The notes: generated by a model from the letters alone, not told the origin. Shown: positions 42,730 to 55,498, numbered from the stretch's first letter. The stretch is DNA of 64,000 nt from Gossypium raimondii (GCF_025698545.1 NC_068567.1:496001-560000), one strand, 5' to 3'. Numbers and translations: made by a program.

Positions 42730-43566
42730 GCATCAATAAAGTGAGACTGAGTCGATCCCATCCTTGCCGAAGACAGCCGCCGCCTGATTCCAGTTTTGAT
42801 TATCAACAACCCAGATCATCAATGATGGTTAATATGCTTAGCTCTGCACCCCAATATTCCACACAACCAATTTTTTTTTACATTTCAAACCGATTCAACT
42901 GAACAGGTTGGCAACACCACCTTACATCACCTTTTTTTTTCCTTTTCCCTTGGCTTTTTCTTTTCACGCCCTTTGCCAACTTTTTTTTATAAAAAAAAAT
43001 AACACACTGACAGCACCACTATAAAAAAAAAAAAAACTGTATTTGTATAATATTTGTTTCGTATTTAAAAAAATATTTGTATTATTTTTTTTGTGATGCT
43101 TGACCACTTAACAATATTAGTTAAAAAATTGTTTTTTTTTTACTTCATCGAGATTGATGACAGCAAATGGGAGAAAATCTAAGGTGGTGCCGCCTGATAA
43201 TGTAGCGGCAACCAAGTTTACTGTAGTAATTAATCGGGATCTTATGCCATTTTCATATATTTTTTTCATATTATTTTGATAATAAAAGAAAACCGTCTAT
43301 TTCACTAGAGTTCTGATTATTCAAAACATAACACAAACTGTATATAAAGAGCAAAATATGTCATACATATCACACCAATACCTTAAAAATACTTTGAAAT
43401 TTTATAGAGGAAGAGAGTAACCACGTAGATATCTGGAGTCGACACCCGACTCTCTCACCAGTGCGAGACGTCCAGTTCGAGCAACCTAAATACATGCAAA
43501 AAGAATGAAGGAATGTCGTTATACTATGAAGATAGATGATGTGATTGTTACACTGGATGCCAAATG
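42730..43566. other. Intergenic between PMD remnant and AHASS 3' end
   Basis: It contains many A/T homopolymers and GGTGGTGCCGCC and CACCACCTTAC type words (42915-42935, 43175-43210) shared with 40510-40560. The 3' untranslated region of the minus-strand gene should lie just left of 43567. Confidence 0.4.
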
Positions 43567-46500
43567 TTATCGACGAACCTCACAGATACCGTAGGGCTCC
43601 AACAATCTCTGCAGTGCAACCATCTTGTCCAGATCTCCTGTAAGCTGGAATATGCATCCAAACATATTGTTATACTTGGACTTGGAAAAAAAAGTGTCAA
43701 ATACAGAAAAGCTCAAGTTTGTTTTTACATATTTGGACCTCCATGTTATGTATGAATGTGTCGGAATACGAATATCAGACATATTTTAGAGGAAGAAGGG
43801 CTAGAGTAACGTAGACAAATGCAATGGGTTGATGTTGTTCGGACTAAACGTATCAGATACGAACGTGCTTTTCCATATATTATACAAAAGATCAACACCT
43901 AGTGTCCAAATAATTACCTCGAGGGTGACAGTGTGGTCAGAAACATCGACAGCCTTGGCCCTAAAAATGTTGGCAATGTCAAGGACATCTCGTCGAGCAG
44001 CGGCATTCACAGCAATCTTTATCAACATTAATTCTCGTTCAGCAAATGGCAACTGTGTAAGATCCCGTACCTAAGAAGTGAAATCAATTGTCAGCCGTTG
44101 AGTTCACTCAAGAAATTACAGAGCAAAGGCTAACATCACTGCAAGTTGGTTACGGAAGTTACTCGGTATTGAACACAAAATAGTTAAAGTATGTTACTCA
44201 GATTCGGGTGTAAGAAATTAATAGTTTTAGAGTTGCTTCACTAGTGAATGATTCGAAATGCACCCTTCAGTATAATCTCACCTCATGCATATCTACGAGC
44301 TTATAGAGTTGCTGCACTAATTTGCTAATTGATTCATCAGTACCAGGGACAACAGTTGTAATACGGGAAAGCCCCTCAACTTCAGCATGTCCAACAGCCA
44401 AACTCTGATGATGGTAAAAAGGATTTAGCAGATTAAAACCCCCTAAAAAACAGAGCAGGAAAGAGATAAGAAATAATGACAGCAAACTCACCTGAAGATT
44501 ATAGCCTCTTCGAGCAAAAACACCTGTAACAAGGTTTAGAACTCCCGGAGAGTCATTTACGAGCATGGATAAAGTATGAGATTGATGTCCACTTGTCTGA
44601 GAAACATTAGCAAAAATGTTAATATTACAATAAAATACCATGAAGATACGTTTTAAACAGTGACTCGTGAAAAAAAGGTAGCTCAGCACCAATAGGGACA
44701 TTAATCTTGGAACATAGAACCAAGCATGTTCTAAGAACAAGTGAAATTTCAAAGTGAAACTACATCATTCTCTCGAGTCATGAAGCTTGTGGCTTACTCA
44801 TTTATGCTTAACAACTAACAGAACTTATGATGACCCATGTACTAGGAATCAAATTACACTTTATCTCCTTTACTAAAAAAGTTGAGCAACTTAATTCTTG
44901 TACATTAAATCAAAGAGCAAACTAGTCCTTTCAGTTAAAATTTTCATCCTTTCCTATTATTAAAAACTGGTGTGGCTGACGAAATAACCAGACGGCTACA
45001 CATGATGTGCCACGTGTACCTCAATTCGACATACAATAACCAATTTTTAACAGAAGGATCAGTTTGCTCTTTAATCTAATATATAGGGACTAATTTGCTC
45101 ATTTTTTAAGTAAAAGGGACAAAATGCAATCTGACTCCAAGTACATGTGCCTCCATGATACTTTTACCAACTTTTGATCTATTAGTGTGGATATGTATGT
45201 AACAAAGAGAGAGGAGACACTTAACAACCAGCAATAAGCATGCTTACATCTTCATCAGTGAGAACACCCCAATGAGCATCAAGAACTTGATTGATCGTAA
45301 AGCCATCAGGCGACTCCACCGGATAGACGTCTCCCTGCATGAGCAGGCAAAAACACATAAAACTATAGATTTTGGAGCAGAAGGTATATGCATTATGCAA
45401 TGACAGAATATAGGAGCACAGAAAGGCTTACCCCTCCAGAAACATCGGCCTCGCTAAATACTGATTGCTTTCTAGCCCCTGAAAGAGCGTTATCAGGTAC
45501 TGTTTCTTCAAGATCAGGATATGAAGCTGCTGAAAATCGCCAGAATGGAGCAGATGCACCCATTTTTTCCCTTCTAAGAGCAATCTAATAGGAGATTTGA
45601 GGATAAACATATGCATTACTAGCCTTGAACTAATAAAGAACCAACTAGAAATTTTCATCAAGCTCATTTACCTTTCCTGTTCTAGCAATTTCTTTGATCC
45701 CAAACTTGCTTAAATTTCTTTGCACAGCAACCATCTTCCCTGGATCTCCTGTTACCTTTGTTTAACACATGATATGTAACATATGATTCAACACTGAAGA
45801 AACATAATTGAATCCCTTAGTCCAAAATTTGAAAGAAATGCTTTAAGTTTGGTAAAAGTATCATGGAGGCTTTTGTACTAAGAGCAAATTAGTATTTATA
45901 CGTTAAATTAAAGAGCTAACTAATCTTTCTGTTAAAAATTTCATTCTTTTCTACTGTTAAAAACTGATCCCAATACATCAGCATGAGGTACTTTGACTCC
46001 TCAAGTTTATTAATCTATTGAACAATAATTCATCTGCAGGCAATTAACACCAAAAATTCTGAAGCAACAAGAAGATAATCCATTCATTACCTCAATAGTT
46101 AGTGAATGTTCTGAGATATCCACAATCTTGGCCCTGAAGATGTCCACTAACCACATGATCTGATAAGCAAGAAAAGGTCAGCCAATCAAAGGGAAATCTA
46201 GAAGGAACTCTCAAGTCTTAACATTCTAAAAATCACAAGCAGGATTTACCTCAGCTCTGAACTTTGGGTCTGCATTCACTTTTATTAGCATTAGCTCACG
46301 TTCAACCTGAGGCTCATTTGAGAGATCTTCAACCTATCCATGATACTAAAGTAAGTAAATTTAATAAATTGACATATATAAAAATGTCATCAACCCTTTT
46401 AAGATATCATAATGGACAATCTTGAGATACTTAAAAACTTCATAAGGTGTGTTGAGAGGAGATCGACTTCTTCCACGAAAGTCTACAAAATGTCATTGGT

Positions 46501-47935
46501 CTGGAGTCAGCAGACCCCTCAACGTGTCAGTATGATCCCCTGGTTGAGCCGGGATTATGTTTCTCGACTCTAATGAGAGCCCGAACCAAAGGCAAAGTTT
46601 ACAAGACAAAAATGTCTCGTTGGATTGGACCATCCATGACGCACAACCTCCTACCAAAGAAACATGAGCATCCACGCACGGTAGGATTTGAACACTTACC
46701 CACTATGGGCACATATGCTACTACTTGATTAAGCTAGATCAAGTGATAACATGCCTCCCCTCTAGTGACCTATATGTTATAGGTCAGGGATTCAAATCAT
46801 ACCATAAGCAAATGACTATCATTTCTTCCATAGGTGACCATACACTACACACGATCCATTTTGAAGTCACTCTTACTCTGTGGACCCATGCCCTAGGAAG
46901 CCTCTTTAAGCACTCACTCTTTGCAGAGTCGAAAAACAAAATCTCAGCTCGTCTCGAAGACAATACCAGCCCATTGAAGAGTCGGGTCAGCTTCAGACCA
47001 ACCACACTTTGCAGACTTCACCTAAAGAAGTCTACCTCTCAAAGGCGGATCTAAAAAGGGTAGGTAGGAGCCTCGCCCCGAAAACGAAAACTTTTAGTTC
47101 AGCCCCTTAAGAATTATTAAATTATAAATTTATATATGATAAATTTACATTTGGCCCTAAAAAGTTTATGTTTAGCACTTTTCAAATGATAAAATCATAA
47201 ATTTATAACTGATAAAATTATATTTTAATCTCTCAAAAATTTATAATTCAAATCCGACCCTTATGCACGTTAACAATGGCAGGAAAGGAAACTACTTCCA
47301 CCCCTATCCTTCAATTTCATCATGCCTAATAAACATCACTACAATATAATGAAGAAGTTTCAGGATAAGATCATACCTTCCAAACGTTCACAAGCTTTTG
47401 TAACTGCTCCACAACTTGCTGAAGCACTCTATCAGTACCAGACACAACAATGGTAAAAAGTGCCTTATCTTTATTTAAACCAACCGCAAGTGACTCAATA
47501 TTATACCCTCTTCTAGCAAAAACTCCAGCAATCCTATTAATCATCCCACTTTCATCCCCAACAAACACCGAAATCGTATGCCGCCTCACCCTTTAATTCA
47601 CCATAACCAACAGCAAAGCAGCAATTATAGTAAGTAAACTGAAACAAAAACAAAAACCCAAAACGTAAAACGTAAAACGTAAAACGTAAAACAAAGAGGT
47701 TAGATTAAAATACGTACTTTGAACGAGTTGGAGTTGAAGGAACGGGTCCATTGGCAAGGAAATTGCTGTTTGAGATCTTATCGTCGACACTCTTTGGGGT
47801 AAAGACCAGTTTTCTCGGGACATGGATGATGGGTCTTATTGTTTTTGAAGGGAAAGTAATGGGTTTATGAACTGAGTCTGACTCGGTCTTTGAGCAGTGG
47901 ATCTGTAGGTGTGGAACAGTGGAGAGAGCCGCCAT
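43567..47935 (-). CDS. Acetolactate synthase (AHAS) regulatory small subunit, plastid
   Basis: Eleven exons: 47718-47935, 47377-47590, 46250-46333, 46091-46159, 45672-45755, 45432-45584, 45248-45334, 44492-44596, 44282-44404, 43918-44070 and 43567-43644. The total is 1368 nt, 455 aa, and all borders are GT-AG. The small subunit activates the catalytic AHAS subunit and gives feedback inhibition by branched-chain amino acids in the plastid. The protein has a Ser/Thr/Pro-rich N-terminus consistent with a transit peptide (about the first 70 residues). Two ACT-containing repeats follow ([20 protein letters not shown] in exon 2; [20 protein letters not shown] in exon 8), each with GVFARRGYN and later GD(P/L)(G/D)KMVA(V/L)QR. 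Plant subunits are known to carry this internal duplication. The ATG at 47935 is the first in frame. Large introns hold repeats. Confidence 0.96.
44850..45145. repeat. Foldback repeat in an AHASS intron
   Basis: The left half (TTACACTTTATCTCC, CAAAGAGCAAACTAGTCC) is inverted relative to the right half (CAGTTTGCTCTTTAATC, GGACAAAATGCAATC). Related pieces lie in another AHASS intron (45845-45985) and in kinase intron 2 (58873-59110). Confidence 0.6.
46500..46900. repeat. Two head-to-head tRNA-like (SINE-type) sequences in AHASS intron 2
   Basis: On the plus strand from about 46728, AAGCTAGATCAAGTGATAAC and GGGATTCAAATCATACC mimic box A and box B. On the minus strand, about 46725-46500, TTAATCAAGTAGTAGC and GTTCAAATCCTACC do the same. 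The two start next to each other and point away. Confidence 0.4.
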
Positions 47936-48024
47936 GACAGCAAAGAATGGAAGCAAAAAAAAAAAAAACAGATACGATACTGTTACTAAATTAGAGTAAG
48001 ATATAAATTGAGGAAATAAAACTG

Positions 48025-48880
48025 GTTAAATTTCTCTATTAGTCCCTGCATTGTTATAGTATTGGTAAAATTCTTTCATTAGTCACTATATTTTGCGAAA
48101 GTTGTGGATTTGTACTTTGCAAATTTTAAAATTATAATCTTCACCAATCGATAATTGTTAAATTCATTCGCTTAAGTTTTGTTATTTCCAATATCTAATG
48201 AGGCACACATATTATCATATGTGTAATGTAGCTTGTTATTTCCATGTATTACTAAAATTTTAGTTAATGGATTAACAACGGTCTTTTACGTAAGTCCGAC
48301 TATATTGATACACAAACAATTATATTAATCTAATATAAAATAAATGTGTGTATTCATTTATTTAAATGTAGACAATTGAATCAAAATCAAAGTTCCATAT
48401 ACACATATGAATTACAATTAAAGTTTCATGTGTATAATTGCATTAAATCAAAGTTCATATATCAAATTGCACATTGAACTAAAGTTCATGTATAAATTTG
48501 ATAATTTTCCTTCTAAATACGATGCGGTAATCATATTATCATATTGTAATGTCATATATTACTCACAAAAAAAAAAGTTAATAGATTCAATAGTTGTCAT
48601 TTGTGTTTAGATTAAAATTTGAAATTGAAAAGTATAGAGACTAAAAACGATCCAATTGGAGAACAATGACTAACTCATTAGTTTTATGCATGGTACAAGA
48701 CTAATATCACAATTTAACTAAATGGATTAGACTACTATTATTTAATTCAGGACTAAAATTTAAATTTTGAAAAATATAAGGATTAAATTTGACCAACTAA
48801 ACTAAAATTGATTCAATTAAAATATATGTACTAAATCCACAATTTACTCAAAATATAGGGATTAAAAACAAAATTTGACA
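48025..48880. repeat. Foldback-type repeat upstream of AHASS
   Basis: The outer parts (GGTTAAATTTCTCTATTAGT at the left; ATATAGGGATTAAAAAC near the right) belong to the same family as 35937-36389. Inner sequence includes CATATTATCATATGTGTAAT. Nested copies or internal expansion are likely because it is nearly twice as long. Confidence 0.5.
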
Positions 48881-51278
48881 GAAGAGAAATGGCCGGATAT
48901 GTTGTTCGGTAGCTTAAACGGCGCCGTTTGGATTTTTCCATTGGGGGACAAAAGAGGAAACTTACTCATTAACAAACATTTTTAGCCTCTTTACAGCTAA
49001 AATATAACTTTTTAATTATTTTTTATTTTTATATTTTTATTTAAATTCTCTCATATTTTCGATAAAGGTTTAAATATTCATATATGATAAGACTCAAACC
49101 TACGATTACAAGGTTTTTAAAATTTTAATTTTATATCAATTGAGTCTTAGCTCAATTGGTATTGACATTATTACCAGTGCAACAAGACGTGGGGAGAGGC
49201 TATGGGTAACTCTAGGTATTATATCAAAAAGAGTAGATATGATAACAACCTATAATGAGATTAATGTAAAAAAAACTTTAATTTTATCATTGAATCAATA
49301 ATTTATTAACAATATAATCTAATATTTTAGTAATTATTATTATACATGCCCGTATCATATTAATTATTTTAATGTTACATAATGTAGACTTGTTCATGGA
49401 CGGGTTATCTGTACAGGTTTGAAGGCTCGTTTGAAATTTGGGAGGGTTTAGGTTAAAATATTAAGCCCGAAAAATTAGCTCGTGCAAAAAAAAAAATCAA
49501 GCCTATTTAAAATATGGAACGTGCTAGAGTTTGAACATTTAAAGCCCAAGCTTAGTTCAACCCGTTTTTTAAGTTTGTAATACTTTATATTATGTATGTT
49601 ATAACACATAAAAATATAATACTATTATAATATAAATATTAACAAACGTTAACATGATTATATATAAAAATTTAATAAATAAAAAAGTATAAAATATTAA
49701 ATATTAAACTAAAAAATAACATGGGCATATAAAAAATGGGCTTTGATTAATTATTTACAAATATTAATAGATTTGAGTAAAATTTTAGGTTTATATTTTG
49801 TGCTACGTCGAACAAATATAAAATATGTTAATATCATTCTTAAATTCAATCCAATCTAACCTGATACGGTTCATGAATACCTCTAACTAATAAGCCCAAA
49901 ACTATTAATGTACTCATCTCTGTACACTATAATCAATCCCAACATGATACCTAGCCCATAAAGAATAGCTAGTGCCTATACATGTGTGAAATGGGCTAAA
50001 AATTTGCCTCACTTTGTTATAAAATTCATCGTTAATTGGTGTTTAAATTTTAAAATATTTTAATTATATCATTAAACTATAGAAATTATATTAATAAAAA
50101 TTTCATTACTAAAACTATTAAAATCGTTAAGTAAGATATCAAATATTGTGTGGTATAATTTAAAATATATCATAAAAATATTAGTTTTTATGTTTTCGAA
50201 CTTTTATAAAACTTTATTTTTCACGCATTTTTTTCAATTTTACTTTATTTTTAATTCTAACTTTAAAAGTTATGCGAAACATTACGATTCTCTTCAAGAT
50301 TTTCATTTTAAATTATGATGATAAAATTTAGCATGTCATTTAAGAAATAAATTAACGATTTTAATAATAAAATGAATTGATTAATATAACATCGATAATT
50401 TAATTCAATCACGAGTGAAATGATAAAGGGTTAATTTTTTTAGAACAATTTCATTATAGGTTCGAATAATATCTACTCTTTTTGACACAATGTCTCGAAC
50501 TACTCATAGCCCCTCCTCAACCCATAAATAGGAAGATAATGCGCTTCTGCTCATTTGAATCCACGTCCTACGGCATTGGCAACATTGCTCATACCAATCG
50601 AGCTATAGCTCGATCGACTAAAGGATTAATTTTTCAAAAAGAGTTGAATTAATTTTTCAATGAAAATACTGACTCAAATGTCAAACTTTTAAACATGGCA
50701 GCGCACATAATGATCCGCGTGTACTTTATGCTATTTTTTAAAATTTTTATGAACTTTATATTTTTTTGAATTTTTTTATTTTATATGTTTTATAAATTTA
50801 AAATTATTTTTTATGTAAAATATAAGAGAAATAATTTCATGTCAACGATTAAAGAACAAAGATTTTAAAATTATTTTTTAAAAATTTAATGTTTTAGTTA
50901 GTATTTTCATTAAAGAACAACGATTTGACTATTTTTGAAATGTTAATGACCAAATTTAACTATAAAAAGGACCAAATTGAAAAAATATAAACGTTAGAGG
51001 CTAAGTTTATTATTATGCATTACACAATTAAATCCACTCGAATTTATTATCTTTCTAAAAAAAAAAATTAGATCAGCATGGTTGACAATGAAGCTATTAA
51101 TAAACCATTCACGTGAATAAAGAAAAATTTGAGGTTCTCATAGCTTATCTCCTTTCAACGATGCTATTTTCTTTTATCCACATGGATAGATCCGGCTATT
51201 AAGGACAAACGTTTAAATTAGGTTAAATTCTACTTCAAGTTTTTATTCTTTTCGTACAATTAAAATTGAAATTGAATA
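48881..51278. other. Intergenic AT-rich region with SINEs and a dispersed repeat
   Basis: It holds a SINE copy at 49137-49272 (plus, box A TAGCTCAATTGG, box B region deleted), a dispersed repeat at about 49385-49870 (CATGGACGGGTTATC ... GATACGGTTCATGAATACC, a foldback-like pair), and another SINE at 50440-50625 on the minus strand. The rest is AT-rich and shows no gene. Confidence 0.5.
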
Positions 51279-51715
51279 GGTATAGCAGGTGGTGTGATCC
51301 GAGATGCAATTGATTTATGATTTTTGAGATTAGCAAGAAACATCGAGATGTGCAATGAGTATGAGGTAGAAGTCTAGGGCATTCTGGATGGTCTTGACTA
51401 AGCTTGGAAGTTTGGATGTCGAGATGTTTTGCTAGAAACAGATTGTTTGGAAAAGCTACACTATATTAAGGGGAACCTGACGATACATTAGGCGGAATCA
51501 TATGTTGTTAATACGATTCGAGATTTGTTGAGTTGTGATTGAGATACCAACTTAAAACATGTGCATCGAGAATGCAATAGGTTGGTTGATTGCTTAGGAA
51601 AGCTGCAGAAAGAATAGGCATTGACGTTCATTGTTGGTTTCAACCCCCTGATTTTGCTCTGAATGCATTGCATGAAGACCTTAATGGTTTATCTACTACT
51701 AGACTAATTGCTATG
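51279..51715 (+). pseudogene. Orphan RNase H domain fragment (LINE-derived type)
   Basis: In broken frames the sequence reads GGVIRDA, MCNEYEVEV, GILDGLD, CRDVLLETDCLEKLHYI, NTIRDLLSCD, LKHVHRECNRLVDCLGKL and NPPDFALNALHEDL. This is the order of the plant RVT_3/RNase H domain found at the C-terminus of non-LTR retrotransposons and in related orphan genes. Stops and frameshifts are present, and no adjacent reverse transcriptase was found. Confidence 0.75.
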
Positions 51716-53424
51716 TAATAGCCTGTATTGCTTTTATTTAAACAAAAAAAATTGAAATTGAAATTTTCTATTTTATTTTTAGAAATTTAGTATTTTTACT
51801 TTTCACATTTTAAAATTTCTGTTAAAATGTTAAGACCGTTAAAACTTTTCAGTAAAATTTATTAGTGTGACACTTTCAAATAAAAAAATACTCAACTTCG
51901 TAACCATTTAACAGAAAAAAAAATGACGTTTGTTATACATCTAGTTCTTAGAGGCACTCCTCACCTTTACAAGTCACATAAACAGACGTGAACACTAGCG
52001 AATCTCACGCATTAACCACCATTCTCGATTTCAACTACCATATTCATCTAATGTAATTGAAAGAATATCTCACTGCCACCTTAGGATCATAGCTTAGGGT
52101 ATATAAACCCTTAGCTCCACCTAAAAAGGGGACCTCTCTCTCTCTCCTTCTTCTTCATTCTCAATATTTGACTCAACCAAAGTTATAACCTAAACACCCT
52201 TTAGGATGGCTTTTGCACCTTGCCTAAGCAAGGTGAATTGCACGATACAACCGTCATCTCCACCTTATTTGATCTTAGCATCGAGCCATCAACAATGTTA
52301 AAATAAACTTGAATTTAACAGTATTAACAATTGGACTTGCATTGTTAAATTTGAATGGTAGGGGACCATATTCCTTGAAATAAAAATAAAAAGAACTTGG
52401 AATATATTTTATCCTTTAAATTAATATGAAAGGAATTAGATTGAAACAACTAAAGTTTGAAGAAATATATCTCCATAATGTTAGAAAAATGGTGGTTCAG
52501 CTTTTAAATATAAGATTACCGGTAATAAGAATTACCATAATGTAATATTATTTAGCATATTATCGAGTATGTTACTATTTGCTTTTTTTTACCATTTGAT
52601 AAAAATGTATTTTTTAATAAATAAATCAAAATTGGGATGAATGAACATGAAAAAAAGAGAGAGAATATAATCAAAATATAATATAATAGATAGGATATTA
52701 TCTTTCCTTTAACTTATAATAAATAAAGAAATATAGTTGAAATGTTACTCGAAAAATATATTAAATAAGTGGATAATTTGATTCATTAGTTTTAAGGTAA
52801 ATTACTTTTCTAGTCACTCTAAATAGGCGTTATTTCTATTTTGGTTATCCCAATTTTTTTTGTTTATTTAGTCACTGTTATTAAAAAATTGATCAAATTG
52901 ATCACTCCACTATTAACCTATCTCTTCCATCGTTCTATTTATTTTTTATTTTTTAATTATAGTCATGGAGTCAATCCACTATAAGTACCATCACTAAACT
53001 CCCCATTATATACGAAAGCAACTTAATTTTATGCATTGCCCAATGACATTGTCATAAATATATTACCCTCATAGGATATCCTTAATCTATTTCGATTAAA
53101 TTCGTTCGTCCGATATGATCCTATTTTGTCTCATAGTCATAATTGCATCTTTCTATGATGAAAATGATTATTACTAACAAATAGTAATAGCAATAATTTA
53201 TCTTGACAAATAGCTTGTGATCGCGTTCATTTTTCATAATCCATGTAATGTCAATGAAAGGATGTTATTTACTCTTTGAACGAGCTATAAATTCCACTAT
53301 CGTAAATGAAGTCATGCAATACATAAGTCATATACCTGACATACTAACTTTCGACTTTGACATCAACTGAGCTCAAACTTTCAATATTTCAAAGTAAATG
53401 AGTTACATATTCATAGCCAGTTGC
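51716..53424. other. Intergenic, no gene seen
   Basis: AT-rich. A CT-rich stretch at 52130-52150 (TCTCTCTCTCTCTCC) and poly-purine tracts are visible. From about 53000 a more complex sequence starts that continues past the MITE and may be an unrecognised retroelement piece. Confidence 0.35.
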
Positions 53425-53427
53425 TTA

Positions 53428-53577
53428 GGGTGGGTTTGGATGGGTGGTGCGTTTATCTGCGGTTAGTGTAAAAACAGCGGTGGCGGTGAGATTAGATACT
53501 ATAGCGATACTGTAGTGTGAGACAAAAAGTAAGCTAAACGCACTGCACCGCACCCAATCGCCCATCCAAACCCACCC
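53428..53577. mobile_element. Harbinger/Tourist-like MITE, copy 1
   Basis: A 150-bp element with terminal inverted repeats GGGTGGGTTTGGATGGG and CCCATCCAAACCCACCC, flanked by the TTA duplication (53425-53427 and 53578-53580). Size, terminal repeats and the 3-bp TTA target fit PIF/Harbinger-type MITEs. Confidence 0.85.
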
Positions 53578-53580
53578 TTA

Positions 53581-55317
53581 GTCGGGATTAAGGTAAACCA
53601 CATTATGAATGTCACAAGTGAGTTTATCCATAAACGGATTTAGTATTAATTCAACTTGAGGTTCCGTTTGATCTATTGTCAAACCAGACAATCACACTTG
53701 TGTATCTATCTTTTTGAAAGTTATTCGCTTCAATACCAAGACAATATATCTCTCCAATTGAACTTGATAGACAACATAATACTCCATTTAGTCAATTGCT
53801 TATTTTGATTCTTTAAATTATAGGTTATTCAGGTTACCTACTAATATAAGTTGTCTTCTCGCATCATAATCTAACCGTATGATGCCACTTGGTATTAGTT
53901 AGACCTTAGGTAATTGCGAGTCTATATTTGCTTTGTTCATTTTACTTTTTGTGTAAAAACCGGTGAGAATAAAATACAAAAGATAATAATTATAACTATG
54001 GAATTTTATTAACCAATCTGCTTGAAAAATTACAAGTGTATAAGATAAAAAAATTGCACTAAAGACACAAAAACCTAACAGTAATGTGCTAAGTGATTAT
54101 TTACATTCAGACAATCCTATTATTAAAAAAACTTACATTTTGTAAGCCAAACGCCTCCCAATAGTACTGTTTTGGATCCAGGCTGGACTAATCAATCAGA
54201 TCGGTTGATATATTAATCCAAACAAAAAGATTTGAATTGACCTTTAAGTGAATTGTTTGTAAACAATAAAATTGAAAATTGAGACAAAAACTCGGTGGTT
54301 AAATCGATTTATAAATATTTAATAATCTTTATAAAATTTTAATTGTTAATTTAATTATTGTTGAATAAACAATTACACTGTTTAAACCAAAAACTGATAA
54401 CCTAATGACCCCTTATAAGTAGTATGAATTTTTTTCGTCTAAAAATATATAATTAAAATATTAAAATACTAACCAACACGTGGTTGAGTGCAATAGTCAG
54501 GTATATTATACTTCCAATGGGAAAACATAAATTCAAATCTTAAAGACAACGGGACAGTCACAAGCCCCGAATATGAATCTTGACATACATAATATAAAAA
54601 AATATTAAAATCGTAACATATTGTAGGGTAATAGGGATGGCAACAATAATTAAAAAGAGGATGGGGTTCAAAGGCTTGAAAATTGAAAGGTAGAGACTTC
54701 CACATGTTAGCTTAAATGTGGGGTTACCCATCCCCATGACTTATTTATGGAGTTTTTCTATATCTCAATTATTGGTGACCCCTAACCCTTTTCACTTACC
54801 AACAACTATTATAAATAAAATTATTTGATTAAATATTAGGTTAATTGGCATTATATTATTAATTTTAAAAATTATTGTGGGTAATGTGACAAATAATTAG
54901 AGATTTGAAGGTTTCAAAGGTAATTTAATAAAAACATTTTAAATTGTTCCAAATTATAAAAGAATAAATAAAAAGTAGGAAAATGATATCCACTTTGATT
55001 GGACTCAATTGAAAACTATATATGTATTCAAATTGAGGTCGGCCAAAAGCAAAAGTAGAGTTTACAGCTACCATTATATATATATATATATATGAAAAGA
55101 AAACAATGGACGAAACTTTAGCCTAAAGCATATATATATATATATAAACAAAGAAGAAAAAACAAACGATTTATTGTATGAAAGACTCGTGACTGCCAAC
55201 ACAACAACCTTTGATTTATACAAAATTTATGAATTGATAGGATTACATATTTTAATAAAAAAATATCATCTTTTCTCATAATAATAAAAAAAAACATTTT
55301 AAAGTTTGATTACGTGG
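53581..55317. other. Intergenic, no gene seen
   Basis: The sequence to about 53950 continues the complex block interrupted by the MITE. After that it is AT-rich with TA microsatellites at 55076-55094 and 55131-55146. Confidence 0.35.
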
Positions 55318-55498
55318 ATTGAGTCTTAACTTGATTGGCATGGATATTGTTATTAATGTAGGAGAATGTGGGTTCGAGTGTGCTGAAATGTATTATCCTC
55401 CTATTTATGGTTGGAGAGGAGCTCTGGGTAGTTCTAGACATTGTGTCAAACTAAACAGATATGATCGGAACCTATAATGAGATTGTTCAAAAAAAAGT
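55318..55498 (+). repeat. tRNA-derived SINE with A tail
   Basis: Box A-like TAACTTGATTGGCATGG near 55327 and box B-like GGGTTCGAGTGTGCTG near 55369 are spaced as in a tRNA. A ~110-nt body (GGTTGGAGAGGAGCTCTGGG, CCTATAATGAGATTG) and an A-rich end follow. Further copies lie at 35490, 49137, 50440 and 55631. Confidence 0.65.

Noticed and set aside
46725..47054. A 109-aa frame in an AHASS intron
   Set aside because: It is read through a repeat with tRNA-like boxes and has no domain features; it is also intronic.
47936..47956. Upstream start adding seven residues to AHASS
   Set aside because: The codon is TTG; the first ATG in frame is at 47935.
55318..55400. A tRNA gene from box A/box B motifs
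   Set aside because: No cloverleaf can be drawn, the sequence continues into a SINE body with A-rich end, and several copies exist.
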